64,000 bases of DNA, taken from the NCBI GenBank assembly GCA_958366705.1, contig CATXCB010000001.1, positions 1 through 64,000 of the forward strand. The letters are read 5' to 3'. The notes below the pieces were generated by a model, which was not told where the DNA came from, made no database searches, and saw only the letters and a list, made by a program, of their open reading frames with translations. This document shows, one piece after another, positions 21,703 to 31,235 of this stretch. Position 1 is the stretch's first letter; every line of letters begins with the position of its first letter. Origin of the DNA: an uncultured bacterium (GTDB taxonomy: Bacteria > Cyanobacteriota > Vampirovibrionia > Gastranaerophilales > Gastranaerophilaceae). A program made the position numbers and the translations under genes.

Positions 21703-24348
21703 CTATTTGCTTTCTACAACAGCTTGAGCTGCAGCAAGTCTTGCTTGTGGAATTCTGAATGGTGAGCAAGATACATAATTCAAACCAATTTTGTGGCAGA
21801 ATTTAACTGAATCAGGATCACCGCCGTGTTCACCGCAAACACCGCCAACTAGTGATGGATTTACAGCTTTACCTTTTGTCATTGACATTTCTACCAATTG
21901 ACCTACACCTTTTGTGTCTAATGTTGCAAACGGGTTAGATGGTAAGATTTTTTGTTCTACGTAACGATTTAAGAATTTACCTTCAGCATCGTCTCTAGAG
22001 TAACCAAATGTCATTTGAGTTAAGTCATTTGTACCAAATGAGAAGAATTCTGCGTGTTCTGCAATTTCACCTGCTGTTAATGCTGCACGAGGTATTTCAA
22101 TCATTGTACCGAATTTGTAATCAACTTCAATTCCTTTTTCAGCCATAACGTCTTTTGCTACACGAACTAAAATTTCTTCTGCAGTTTTTAATTCATTAAC
22201 ATGACCGATTAGAGGAATCATTACCCAAGGTTGTACATTAATTCCTTCTTTTTTAACGTCACAAGCAGCTTCAAATATTGCTCTTACTTGCATTTCGTTA
22301 ATTTCAGGATATGTTAAACCTAAACGGCAACCACGAAGACCCATCATTGGGTTAGATTCTGATAATCCCTCTACAATGTGAAGTAATTCTTCTTTTTCTT
22401 TATAATCTTTGCCTTGAGCTTTTAGTGTCGCAACTTCAGCAATCAAATCTTCTTTAGATGGTAAGAATTCATGAAGAGGTGGGTCTAAAAGTCTAACTGT
22501 CATTGGTTTTTCACCAATAGCTTTGAACATTGCATAGAAATCTGAATATTGCATTGGTAGAAGTTTATCTAAGGCTTCTTTTCTAGCTTCCGGAGTTCCT
22601 GCTATAATCATTTTTTGAACCCAAGGTAATCTATCCGGATCCATGAACATGTGTTCTGTACGGCATAGACCAACACCTTCAGCGCCAAACTTCAATGCAT
22701 TTTCGATATCTTTTGGAGTATCAGCGTTAGCTTCTACTTTCATAGTTTTAATTTCGTCAACCCATGTAAAGAATTTGTTCCAGTTTTCATCAATTCTGGC
22801 TTCAACAAGTTTTACAGCACCTTCCATAACGATACCTTTACCACCGTCAAGAGAAATAACATCATCTTTGTGGTAAACAGTTCCGTCGCAACCTGTTAAT
22901 GTTTCGTTAGCTAAGTCAATTTTCATATCTTCGCAACCAGAAACACAAGGTTTACCCATACCTTTAGCAACAACTGCTGCGTGAGAAGTTGCACCGCCTC
23001 TTAGTGTTAATACACCTTGAGATACTGCCATACCGTGAATATCATCAGGACAAGTTTCTACACGAACTAAGATAACTTTTTCGCCTGCTTCACCGCGTTG
23101 CGCTGCTTCTTCTGTATCAAATACGATTTTACCAACAGCTGCACCTGGAGATGCGTTTACACCTTGAGCAATTTTGTGTGCTTCTTCCATTGCTTTAGAG
23201 TCAAAACAAGGAAGTAAAATTTGGTTAACTGAATATGGGTCAACTAATTGAATTGCTCTTTCTTTTGTTATGATACCTTCTTCGCACATATCAACAGCAA
23301 TTTTTACAGCAGCAGCTGCAGTTCTTTTACCGTTACGAGTTTGAAGAATGTATAACTTACCTTTTTCAATTGTGAATTCCATATCTTGAACATCTTTGTA
23401 ACCTAATTCAAGTTTTTTAGCGATGTCGACATATTGTTTGTATAATTCAGGCATTTCAGTTTCAAGTTCTGCGATTGGTTTTGGTGTTCTGATACCTGCT
23501 ACAACGTCTTCACCTTGAGCATTTGTCAAATATTCACCGTAGAATTTGTTTTCACCTGTTGCAGGGTTACGAGTGAATGAAACGCCTGTTGCACAATCAT
23601 CACCCATGTTTCCGAATACCATTGTTTGAACGTTTACAGCTGTACCGAAATTATGGTCGATTTTGTTCATGTTTCTGTAAGCTACTGCACGAGGAATGTT
23701 CCAAGATCTGAATACTGCTTCTACAGCTTCTTGTAATTGAACATATGGATCTTGTGGAAATTCTTTTCCTGTAACTTCTTTAATTACATTTTTGTAGATT
23801 GGAATTAAAGATTTCCAGCCTTCTGCAGAAATTTCTGTATCAGCTTTAACGCCTTCTCTTTCTTTAACTTTTTCAACTTCTGATTCAAAGTATTTTTGTC
23901 TGTCCATTTCCCAAGCTACAGAACCAAACATTGTTAAAAATCTTCTGTATGAATCATAGCAGAATCTCGGATTGTTAGTTAATTTTACCATAGCTTCTAC
24001 TGTTTCATCGTTCAAGCCTAGGTTCAAAATAGTTTCCATCATACCAGGCATAGATACTCTTGCACCTGATCTTACTGATACTAATAATGGATTTGTTTTA
24101 TCCCCAAATTTTTTACCTGTTTGTTCTTCAACAGTTTTTAGAGCTGATTTAATTTCATCCATTAAACCGTTAGGCATTTTGTTGCCGTTATTAATATAAT
24201 CCATACAAGTTTCGGTTGTGATTGTCAATCCTGGTGGAACAGGCAAACCTAAGTTTGTCATTTCTGCCAAGTTGGCACCTTTTCCTCCAAGAAGATTACG
24301 CATATCAGCATTACCTTCTTTGAAAAGCCATACTCGTTTTTCTGTCAT
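21703..24348 (-). CDS. ppdK: Pyruvate, phosphate dikinase
   Basis: The 881-residue product has the full PPDK layout. The N-terminal ATP-grasp part begins FKEGNADMRNLLGGKGANLAEM and includes VRSGARVSMPGMMETILNLGLN. The swivelling phosphohistidine domain carries LRGGATSHAAVVAKGMGKPCV, with the catalytic His in TSHAA. The C-terminal PEP-binding barrel contains GVGLCRTEHMF, NPMMGLRGCRLG and the Cys motif GGVCGEHGGDP. It interconverts pyruvate, ATP and Pi with PEP, AMP and PPi. In a fermentative anaerobe it can act as a PPi-linked pyruvate kinase substitute. AAGGAG precedes the ATG; it is transcribed alone. Confidence 0.98.
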   Translation of the reverse strand: MTEKRVWLFKEGNADMRNLLGGKGANLAEMTNLGLPVPPGLTITTETCMDYINNGNKMPNGLMDEIKSALKTVEEQTGKKFGDKTNPLLVSVRSGARVSMPGMMETILNLGLNDETVEAMVKLTNNPRFCYDSYRRFLTMFGSVAWEMDRQKYFESEVEKVKEREGVKADTEISAEGWKSLIPIYKNVIKEVTGKEFPQDPYVQLQEAVEAVFRSWNIPRAVAYRNMNKIDHNFGTAVNVQTMVFGNMGDDCATGVSFTRNPATGENKFYGEYLTNAQGEDVVAGIRTPKPIAELETEMPELYKQYVDIAKKLELGYKDVQDMEFTIEKGKLYILQTRNGKRTAAAAVKIAVDMCEEGIITKERAIQLVDPYSVNQILLPCFDSKAMEEAHKIAQGVNASPGAAVGKIVFDTEEAAQRGEAGEKVILVRVETCPDDIHGMAVSQGVLTLRGGATSHAAVVAKGMGKPCVSGCEDMKIDLANETLTGCDGTVYHKDDVISLDGGKGIVMEGAVKLVEARIDENWNKFFTWVDEIKTMKVEANADTPKDIENALKFGAEGVGLCRTEHMFMDPDRLPWVQKMIIAGTPEARKEALDKLLPMQYSDFYAMFKAIGEKPMTVRLLDPPLHEFLPSKEDLIAEVATLKAQGKDYKEKEELLHIVEGLSESNPMMGLRGCRLGLTYPEINEMQVRAIFEAACDVKKEGINVQPWVMIPLIGHVNELKTAEEILVRVAKDVMAEKGIEVDYKFGTMIEIPRAALTAGEIAEHAEFFSFGTNDLTQMTFGYSRDDAEGKFLNRYVEQKILPSNPFATLDTKGVGQLVEMSMTKGKAVNPSLVGGVCGEHGGDPDSVKFCHKIGLNYVSCSPFRIPQARLAAAQAVVESK

Positions 24349-24478
24349 AATTTTTCTCCTTTTAATAAAAAAATATCTCTCTAGATAATTGTTATTTCGA
24401 TTTTATCATGAACATGCTGATGTTAAAAATCATCATGTCAAATTCTTTATAGATGTTAACATCCTATGTGTGTTAATT

Positions 24479-25921
24479 TTATACAAAATAGATATCAGGA
24501 TTTTCTTTGAATATGTCCATGTATTTTCTGATATTCAGGTTCATGTATTCGTTGTTGTGTTGAGAATAATATTTGTCCATTTGTGCAATATTACTAAAAC
24601 CTAATCTTCTGGATACTCTGTTTACATAATATAATTGAGCTTTCCGTTTTTCTATTGAAATATTGTCAAAATTTTGTCCGCATTTTTGCAGGAGTTCTTT
24701 TTCTCCAAATTCAGATAATTTATTTGATAAAAATTCCAGTTTTGCGATGAGAATTTTAAATACTTTTTCGTTATTTTTGCCTGTAGATTTTTCTACTTCG
24801 TTCATCAAACGCAGTCTGTCAATCATAATGCCAATATCTTTTATATTTGCATCAGGCGGTATCATGTAGAATAAATCTTTTAATTTTTCTGTTGATATGT
24901 TTGCAAAGTTATGTTTTTTCAAAAATTCCCAGAATACATTTTGCGTGAAGACTTTGTCTAAACTTTCAGGTAAAGCTTTTGGAGTCAAATCTTCAGTTGA
25001 TAATTGTTTATAGTTATCCAGAGTTTTTGGGTGTGAGTAAGTTGGTTGAAATGTGTCCGGCAGTTTAAGCAGTTCTCTGATTTTTCCAAATGTAGTTTCG
25101 ATAATAAGGTTCTTTGATTCAGAAATCTGTTCTCTTGATTCTATAATAGCCTGTGACATTTTTTTAGTTTGGGCTTTGATAATATTTTGTATTTTTGCAG
25201 TCTGTGAATTGCTCATTTCAGAGGCGGCTGTACTTGCCAGTGCTACTAATTGTGTTTCCGCATTTTCTACTATGTCTGCATGGTTATCGTTTTTAAAAGT
25301 TGGAAGATGTGTTAAATCTTTGCAGATTAATGTATGTTGATTTCTTTTATTATCCAGTTCCGGTGTGATGTTTCTTGTGATTTGCTCTAAATTACCTTTA
25401 AATTTGTCAAAATCAGAGGCTCCCGGTTTTAGAGAGTGGGAGTGAATCGTTTGTATTGTTTCAAATGCAAAATTTTGAGCCCTAAGTGTTGAAGCTGCCT
25501 CAAGGCTTCTTGTAATTTTATTCAAATGAGAGGAAATATTTAATTGATTATTTTTTTGGTAGGTTTCAATTAAATTAGGGGTATTTCTAAATGAAGAATC
25601 TATCAATTTTTTTGCAAATATTGAGAAATCTTTTATATTTTTTTCAATTTGAAAAATCCTATTTTCTACAAGATTTTTGAAAAATTTGACGGCATTAGGT
25701 TTTCTAAGTCCGTAATATATTAATAGCCCTCCGCCTGAAATCAGCCCGAGAGGAAGTAATTTTTTTGTCTCATTGTTTGTTTTGGAAATAATTTTTTTCG
25801 AAAGAATATTTTCTTTTACAGGATAAATATTTTCATTATGATTATTCTGTAATACTATATTTTTAGTTGAAATTTTTTCAGTAATCAAATTCACCATAAA
25901 AAGACCATTCTTAATAAACAT
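24479..25921 (-). CDS. Hypothetical protein with one N-terminal membrane helix
   Basis: A 480-residue protein of unknown function. A single hydrophobic helix (about residues 55-72, LLPLGLISGGGLLIYYGL) is followed by a long, mostly helical, charged soluble region with coiled-coil character. The C-terminus has a block RKAQLYYVNRVSRRLGFSNIAQMDKYY. It has no family I recognise and looks lineage-restricted, like the genes at 48748-51098. The start is uncertain: Met1 lacks a ribosome site and Met9 (25897) is an alternative. It lies between ppdK and lysC as a single gene. Confidence 0.7.
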   Translation of the reverse strand: MFIKNGLFMVNLITEKISTKNIVLQNNHNENIYPVKENILSKKIISKTNNETKKLLPLGLISGGGLLIYYGLRKPNAVKFFKNLVENRIFQIEKNIKDFSIFAKKLIDSSFRNTPNLIETYQKNNQLNISSHLNKITRSLEAASTLRAQNFAFETIQTIHSHSLKPGASDFDKFKGNLEQITRNITPELDNKRNQHTLICKDLTHLPTFKNDNHADIVENAETQLVALASTAASEMSNSQTAKIQNIIKAQTKKMSQAIIESREQISESKNLIIETTFGKIRELLKLPDTFQPTYSHPKTLDNYKQLSTEDLTPKALPESLDKVFTQNVFWEFLKKHNFANISTEKLKDLFYMIPPDANIKDIGIMIDRLRLMNEVEKSTGKNNEKVFKILIAKLEFLSNKLSEFGEKELLQKCGQNFDNISIEKRKAQLYYVNRVSRRLGFSNIAQMDKYYSQHNNEYMNLNIRKYMDIFKENPDIYFV

Positions 25922-25955
25922 GTATATTAATGCACAAGATAAAAATTTTTGCTAT

Positions 25956-25991
25956 AAAAAGAGGTGAAATTTTTATTTTCCACCTCTTTTT
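25956..25991 (-). terminator. Terminator downstream of lysC
   Basis: Stem AAAAAGAGGTG/CACCTCTTTTT with a 14-base A/T loop. It follows the minus-strand lysC, 139 bases after its stop. The space between contains only short GTGAGTAGT-type repeats. Confidence 0.75.
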
Positions 25992-26129
25992 ATTACAATT
26001 TGTTTACATTTTTGAATTTAGTGAGTAGTGAATAGTCGGTAGTGAGTAGTTCGTTATGTTTTGAACTGTTCACTGATATAACAAACCATTAATGGTCTGC
26101 TCACAACTCATAGAAACCTGTTCACTTAT

Positions 26130-27395
26130 TTAAACATCAGGTAAAGTTCCTTTTACATCCGCAACTTCATCAGATTCCAGATTAAAGATGCTATGAAGAG
26201 CTTTTACTGCATTTTGAGCGTCTGCTTTATCAATCAAACAGCTGATTTTAATTTCACTGGTTGAAATCATACGTATGTTTATTCCGTTATCAGCCAGAGT
26301 TTGGAACATTGTAGAAGCTATACCAGGTCTGTCAATCATACCAGCACCGATAATAGAAACTTTTGCAATATTATCATCGTATTTTACATCGCCAGCGTTT
26401 AGCTTTTCTTTAACATTTTTTAGAACTTCCATTGCCTTTGGTAAATCTTCACTATTAATAGTAAAGGCGATATCGTTTGTATTTGAAGCTTTGCGGGCGT
26501 ATGACTGGATAATCATGTCAACAGAAACATTTTCTTTAGCAAGACTGCCAAATAAAGTTGCGGCTTCGCCCGGTGTATCTGGAATATCGCATACTACAAT
26601 TCTAACCTGTGACAAATCTGCAGCTACCCCTGCAACCGGTTTATTAATTTCCATTTTTTCAACTCCTACAATTAATGTGCCCATGTTATCAAGTTTAAAA
26701 CTGCTGCGAACTCTTAAAGGTACAGCGTATTGTTTTGCAGTTTCAACACTTCTCGGATGAAGAACATTAGCTCCGGCATGAGCTAGTTCCAGCATTTCTT
26801 CGTATGAAATTATATCTAATCTTGAAGCTTTAGGTACAACTCTCGGGTCTGTTGTGTAAACCCCTTCAACATCGGTATAAATGTCGCATCTTTCAGCATT
26901 CAAGGCTGCTGCTAATGCTACGGCTGAAGTGTCAGAACCTCCGCGTCCAAGAGTGGTGATTTCGCCATCTTCAGTTACTCCCTGAAATCCTGCGACAACA
27001 ATGATATTACCTTCATCTAATTTTTTTCTTAATTTTTCGGTTTTGATGTCTATGATTCGGGCTTTTGAGTGTACATTTTCTGTTAAAATCCCAATTTGCA
27101 TAGCATTAAAACTTACTGCTTTATGCCCTTGAGCTTGAATTGCCATTGTTAAAAGTGCTATTGAAACACATTCTCCTGTAGAGAGCAGCATATCCATTTC
27201 TCTGGCTGACGGGTTTGAGTTTAAATCTCTTGCCATTTTTACAAGATGATCTGTCGTGTGTCCCATAGCTGAAACTACAACTACCACATCGTTCCCATTA
27301 TTTTTTTCTCTAATTACTGTTTTGGCTACGTTTTTTATTTTATCTGTATCTGCAACTGAGGTACCGCCAAATTTTTGTACAATTACTTTTTTCAA
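26130..27395 (-). CDS. lysC: Aspartate kinase
   Basis: The 421-residue product has the kinase domain (VQKFGGTSVADTDKI, STGECVSIALL, GRGGSDTSAVALAAAL, DVEGVYTTDPR) and two C-terminal ACT regulatory domains (about 265-340 and 345-410), the monofunctional lysine/threonine-sensitive form. It phosphorylates aspartate, the entry to lysine, methionine and threonine synthesis. The start codon is TTG at 27395: no in-frame ATG fits the conserved MKKVIVQKFGG start, and AGGGAA lies upstream. One base separates it from the stop of the TPR gene, so it is the last gene of a kdsC-like-TPR-lysC operon. Confidence 0.96.
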   Translation of the reverse strand: MKKVIVQKFGGTSVADTDKIKNVAKTVIREKNNGNDVVVVVSAMGHTTDHLVKMARDLNSNPSAREMDMLLSTGECVSIALLTMAIQAQGHKAVSFNAMQIGILTENVHSKARIIDIKTEKLRKKLDEGNIIVVAGFQGVTEDGEITTLGRGGSDTSAVALAAALNAERCDIYTDVEGVYTTDPRVVPKASRLDIISYEEMLELAHAGANVLHPRSVETAKQYAVPLRVRSSFKLDNMGTLIVGVEKMEINKPVAGVAADLSQVRIVVCDIPDTPGEAATLFGSLAKENVSVDMIIQSYARKASNTNDIAFTINSEDLPKAMEVLKNVKEKLNAGDVKYDDNIAKVSIIGAGMIDRPGIASTMFQTLADNGINIRMISTSEIKISCLIDKADAQNAVKALHSIFNLESDEVADVKGTLPDV

Positions 27396-27396
27396 T

Positions 27397-28884
27397 TTAT
27401 TTATTTCCCTGTATATCTTTTAAAATATTTTCCAGTTCTTGTTTTAAATCTTCGTATAAGAATGTTCCAAGATTTTGAGCTTTTTCTCCAACTGAAATTG
27501 CTTCTTTTATATTATATTCACAAACGTTTTTTATGACAAGAGTGTATTGCGTTAAAAATAATAAATTTAATATTTCTACATTATCCGGTTCTAATTTTTC
27601 AGCTCTGCGGAGTTTTCTTTGGGCGTCGGAATGGTCAGAAACTTCTATGAGCCACTTTGCGTATTCGATGAATCCCTGTACATAATCAGGATTGTCTCTG
27701 GTGAATTTTTCAAAATAGTCTCTAATCTGATAGTTGTCGTTGAGTTCTTTATATGCTTGAACCAGATTGTAATAATTGTAACTTTGTTTTGAATCGGTTC
27801 TTAATGCTTTTTTGAACATATCAATGGCATCTTCATATTTATGCTCGCTTAATTTTTGTAATCCGATAGCTTCTTGAATATATACATTATTGCTATGTTC
27901 TATTTTTAAACTGTCGAGGAGCGAAAAATTATTTTCATAAGCATTTATCAGGGCAAGACCAATTTTGGCATTTGTATTTGAATTATCTTTATCAAAAGCA
28001 AGTGTAAATTCTTCTTTTGCTTTGTCAAATTCAAATAATCTGACATAGGCTTTACCATATTCAAAACGCAAAGTTGAACAGTCTAAATCATGATTTAGGG
28101 CAGATTCAAATATTTTTTCTGTTTTTTCTTTATTTTTTTGAATTGAATATATTTCACCAAGAATAAAATATGCCGGGAGCATTTGTTTGTTGATTTCAAT
28201 TGCTTTATGTGCATATCTGATAGCCGCGTCATAATCTGATTTTAGGAGTTTTAGTTTTGCATATTCATAAGTACTGCTCTCATTTGGTGCGACTTTTGCC
28301 AGAAATTGAAGCTTCATTTCGGCAGATTCATAGTCTTGAAGTCGAATTTCCATTATTGCAGAGAGTAAAATTGCTGTAAAATTGTACTTGCTGATTTTTG
28401 ATGCAGTTAAAAATTTGTCACGTGCAAGGGCATATTTTTTTTGTTTCATGAGTGTCATTCCCCAGCCTGTTTGCACGTCTGTATTAAGCGGGGTAATTTT
28501 GTCTGCTTGTTCAAATGAAGTGATTGCATCTTCATACATTTGAGAATTTAATTGGCTCATACCCAGTCTTAGCCAGATTTCTTTGTCATGTGGATTTAAT
28601 TTTGCAGATTTTTTATAATTTTCAACCGCATTATTGAATTCTGTTTTATATTCGGCAATTTTTCCTAAGTATTTATACGCGCCGGCATCATTTTGAGAAA
28701 TATCCAGAGCTTTTTTTAACAAAGCTTCAGCTTCATCATATTTTTTGTCTTCAATAAGTTTTTTGGCTCTGTTGACTGCGGCGACTGTTGGTAAGGATTG
28801 AATTATTGAATCCGTATTATATTTATCAACAGAAAAATTCAAATCTTTTATATCATTACATATATTTTTTATCCAACTAAACAA
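27397..28884 (-). CDS. TPR repeat protein
   Basis: A 495-residue protein made almost wholly of tetratricopeptide repeats from about residue 33 onward (AKKLIEDKKYDEAEALLKKAL; ENYKKSAKLNPHDKEIWLRLG; AFDKDNSNTNAKIGLALI). At least ten units can be counted. No signal peptide is present, so it is likely cytosolic and serves as a protein-binding scaffold. It overlaps the phosphatase gene upstream by 16 bases and is one base from lysC, so all three are co-translated. What it binds is unknown. Confidence 0.88.
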   Translation of the reverse strand: MFSWIKNICNDIKDLNFSVDKYNTDSIIQSLPTVAAVNRAKKLIEDKKYDEAEALLKKALDISQNDAGAYKYLGKIAEYKTEFNNAVENYKKSAKLNPHDKEIWLRLGMSQLNSQMYEDAITSFEQADKITPLNTDVQTGWGMTLMKQKKYALARDKFLTASKISKYNFTAILLSAIMEIRLQDYESAEMKLQFLAKVAPNESSTYEYAKLKLLKSDYDAAIRYAHKAIEINKQMLPAYFILGEIYSIQKNKEKTEKIFESALNHDLDCSTLRFEYGKAYVRLFEFDKAKEEFTLAFDKDNSNTNAKIGLALINAYENNFSLLDSLKIEHSNNVYIQEAIGLQKLSEHKYEDAIDMFKKALRTDSKQSYNYYNLVQAYKELNDNYQIRDYFEKFTRDNPDYVQGFIEYAKWLIEVSDHSDAQRKLRRAEKLEPDNVEILNLLFLTQYTLVIKNVCEYNIKEAISVGEKAQNLGTFLYEDLKQELENILKDIQGNK

Positions 28885-29351
28885 TCTGCTACCTCTCTAA
28901 ATGCTCCATATCCTGCTTTGTTTTGAGTAATTTGAATATTTGATACTTTTTTTACTTTTGACACTGCATGCGGAACTGTTATTTTGTATTTTGCAAACTC
29001 TAAACATTCTAAATCATTGATATCGTCGCCTATGTATACAAATTCGTTTTCTGTCAGGTTATATTTTTTTACAATATTTTTTAGAACATCTATTTTTATT
29101 CTGATATTCTGGTGAATTTCCGATATGTCGAATTTTTTAGCAAGAAGTTCTATTGCGGAATTTTTTTCGCCTGAAATGATTGCTATATCAAATCCGTTTT
29201 TTTTCAAAATAGAAAAACCCATTACGTCTTTAAAATTAAGTTTTCTGGATGTTGTAAAATCTTCATTGATATAAACGCAGTTATCAGTAACAACTCCATC
29301 AAAATCTGTGATAACCATTTTTATTGTATTTGGTAAAATTATTTCTGACAT
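28869..29351 (-). CDS. HAD phosphatase, KdsC-like
   Basis: A 160-residue protein of the KDO-8-phosphate phosphatase/YrbI class of the HAD superfamily. Motif I is VITDFDGVVTDN (Asp nucleophile), motif II IISGE, and motif IV YIGDDINDLE. This class lacks a cap domain and acts as a tetramer on KDO-8-P or similar sugar acid phosphates. No kdsA, kdsB or kdsD is nearby, so the substrate is not certain. It is the first gene of the operon with the TPR protein and lysC. Confidence 0.87.
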   Translation of the reverse strand: MSEIILPNTIKMVITDFDGVVTDNCVYINEDFTTSRKLNFKDVMGFSILKKNGFDIAIISGEKNSAIELLAKKFDISEIHQNIRIKIDVLKNIVKKYNLTENEFVYIGDDINDLECLEFAKYKITVPHAVSKVKKVSNIQITQNKAGYGAFREVADCLVG

Positions 29352-29454
29352 TTTGTCTTTTATTTCCTAACGTCTTAACAAACTCCATACTATTTGCTAT
29401 AATTATAACATAAAGTGGCAAAAGTTTAGATACAGAGAGTAGAAAAAGTTATAA

Positions 29455-30741
29455 ATGTTTTCATATTTTTATATAATTAATATTTGCGTAATCATAGTAT
29501 TTATATGCTTGTTTTTTATCACAAGAAAGACAAATAAACGCTGGTCAAAAATTAATGACTATTTAGGTAAAGTTACTACAACAGTTGATTCTATACGTTA
29601 CGGGAATTTGTCAACAAAGATTGAAAAAGTTGAGCATCCGACATATCAAAATGTTACGGATAGTATTAACCGTATGGTAGAAACTCTTAATGACAGAGAA
29701 AAGATGATTATTGAGTATCAGGCAGAATTGATGAGACAAAATAAGCTTTTGGAATCTGTTATTAATTCTTTATCTGACGGGATTCTGATTATTAATGAAA
29801 AGTTTGATATTCTCAGAGCTACTCCAAAAATTTTAAAGTGGTTTGGGATTAAAGGGAAAGATATTATAGGCAAAAATGTTTTTGAATTTATTCAACTGAC
29901 TGAAGATGATATTTCTCATATTGATCAGTTAAATAATGTTGAAGCATTTATCAAACATACGCCAACAAATAATTTTATTATTAATTCGCAGCCGCTGTCT
30001 TCTCTTGAAAAGAAAAGATATGTATTAATCATTAAAGATATTACAACAGAGAAAGAAATAGAAACACTTAAAGAAGATTTTGTGGCAACCCTTACTCATG
30101 ATTTAAAAGTTCCTATTGTTGCTGCAGCAAATATGATAGATTTATTCTTGGCTCATAAATTTGGGGATATTTCTGATAAGCAGGAGTTTGCTCTAAATAG
30201 TATGAGGGCGTCTAATAAAGAGCTGTTAGATCTGGTGCAGATATTGTTGGAAACTTATAAAATTCATGAAAAAGGTATATCTTTGTATAAAGAAAATATA
30301 GATTTGAATTCTTTTGTTGCTGGAATTGTTGAAGAAATGCAGGGGATTGCAAATGGGGTAAAACTTCAAATAAAATTTATCTCTTATAAAAATGATTTCA
30401 TGATTAATGCTGATCCTATGCAGCTTCAAAGGGTTATAAAAAATCTTATATCCAATGCGATTGATCATAGCAATACTAAAGATTCTATCGAAGTGCAAAT
30501 TGGACAAAGTCAAAATTTTGCTACAATTTCGGTTGTAGATTTCGGACAGGGTATAGCAAAGGATGAGATAAAAATGATTTTTAATAAATATTATTCTGCA
30601 GCTAAAAAACTCCGGAAAGTAGGAACCGGTCTTGGTTTATATTTATCCCAGCAGATAGCTCAAGCTCATGGCGGAGAGATTACAGTTACCAGCGAAGAAA
30701 ATGTTCGTACAGAATTTTGTGTAAAAATTCCTTTAGGATGA
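29455..30741 (+). CDS. Membrane histidine kinase with PAS domain
   Basis: A 428-residue sensor kinase: one N-terminal membrane helix (about 5-22), a HAMP-like linker, a PAS domain (about 92-200), HisKA with the phospho-acceptor His215 in LTHDLKVPI, and a HATPase domain with N, G1 (VVDFGQGIAKDE) and G2 (GTGLGLYLSQQIA) boxes. The acceptor box has KVP where RTP is usual. It has almost no extracytoplasmic part, so it likely senses through the PAS domain or membrane. No response regulator gene is adjacent. It is divergent from the KdsC-like gene. Confidence 0.9.
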   Translation: MFSYFYIINICVIIVFICLFFITRKTNKRWSKINDYLGKVTTTVDSIRYGNLSTKIEKVEHPTYQNVTDSINRMVETLNDREKMIIEYQAELMRQNKLLESVINSLSDGILIINEKFDILRATPKILKWFGIKGKDIIGKNVFEFIQLTEDDISHIDQLNNVEAFIKHTPTNNFIINSQPLSSLEKKRYVLIIKDITTEKEIETLKEDFVATLTHDLKVPIVAAANMIDLFLAHKFGDISDKQEFALNSMRASNKELLDLVQILLETYKIHEKGISLYKENIDLNSFVAGIVEEMQGIANGVKLQIKFISYKNDFMINADPMQLQRVIKNLISNAIDHSNTKDSIEVQIGQSQNFATISVVDFGQGIAKDEIKMIFNKYYSAAKKLRKVGTGLGLYLSQQIAQAHGGEITVTSEENVRTEFCVKIPLG

Positions 30742-30867
30742 TTCGCCCAAGGATTTTTCGCTGCGCTTTTGCACTCGAATTAAATGGGACTCCTCAGCTC
30801 GGGTATCTTCAGAATGATAATTATTCACTATTCCAAATTTTGGAGAGGGTATTACGTACATAGCAAT

Positions 30868-30932
30868 GTCATTCCGAACTTGTTTCGGAATCTATTAGTT
30901 TGATTTAGCCCCTGAAATCAGTTCAGTGAGAC
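30868..30932. repeat. Dispersed repeat, GTCATTC...GAATCT family
   Basis: Begins GTCATTCCGAACTTGTTTCG and continues GAATCTATTAGTTTGATTTAGCCCCTGAAA. About 50 of 65 positions match 33156-33221. The GTCATTCYGAAC and GAATCT parts also recur at 61885 and 62203. This is a small intergenic repeat family of the genome. Confidence 0.8.
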
Positions 30933-30985
30933 TTTCAAAATAGTGTTTATTCATGCCCATTTTGTTCAATGCGGAATAAAGAAAA

Positions 30986-31005
30986 AGAGCCCCGAATGAG
31001 GCTCT
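30986..31005 (-). other. Hairpin with T run on the minus strand
   Basis: AGAGCC/GGCTCT with an 8-base loop; the minus strand continues into TTTTTCTTT, so it would terminate minus-strand transcription. No minus-strand gene lies upstream of it within 3 kb. Otherwise the 30742-31235 gap holds only the dispersed repeat and no gene. Confidence 0.4.
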
Positions 31006-31235
31006 CAGAATTAAGAATAGCTGGAAGTATGAAAAAGATTTTTAATTTATATGCACATTAAACTAAATAAGTGTTCTTTGTACAATTCTACTATTGGTTA
31101 ATGTGTTATTACCCATTTGGGGAATTTTTTAGGTTTTATTAATGTATTTGTTATTTACACGACATATCGGTATCGGGTTGGTAAATATTTTATGTATATA
31201 TATCAAAAATAATATTATGGTGTTATAATCATTTT

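Noticed and set aside
26021..26110. GTGAGTAGT-like short repeats after lysC
   Set aside because: They are few, imperfect and without structure beyond the separate terminator at 25956-25991.
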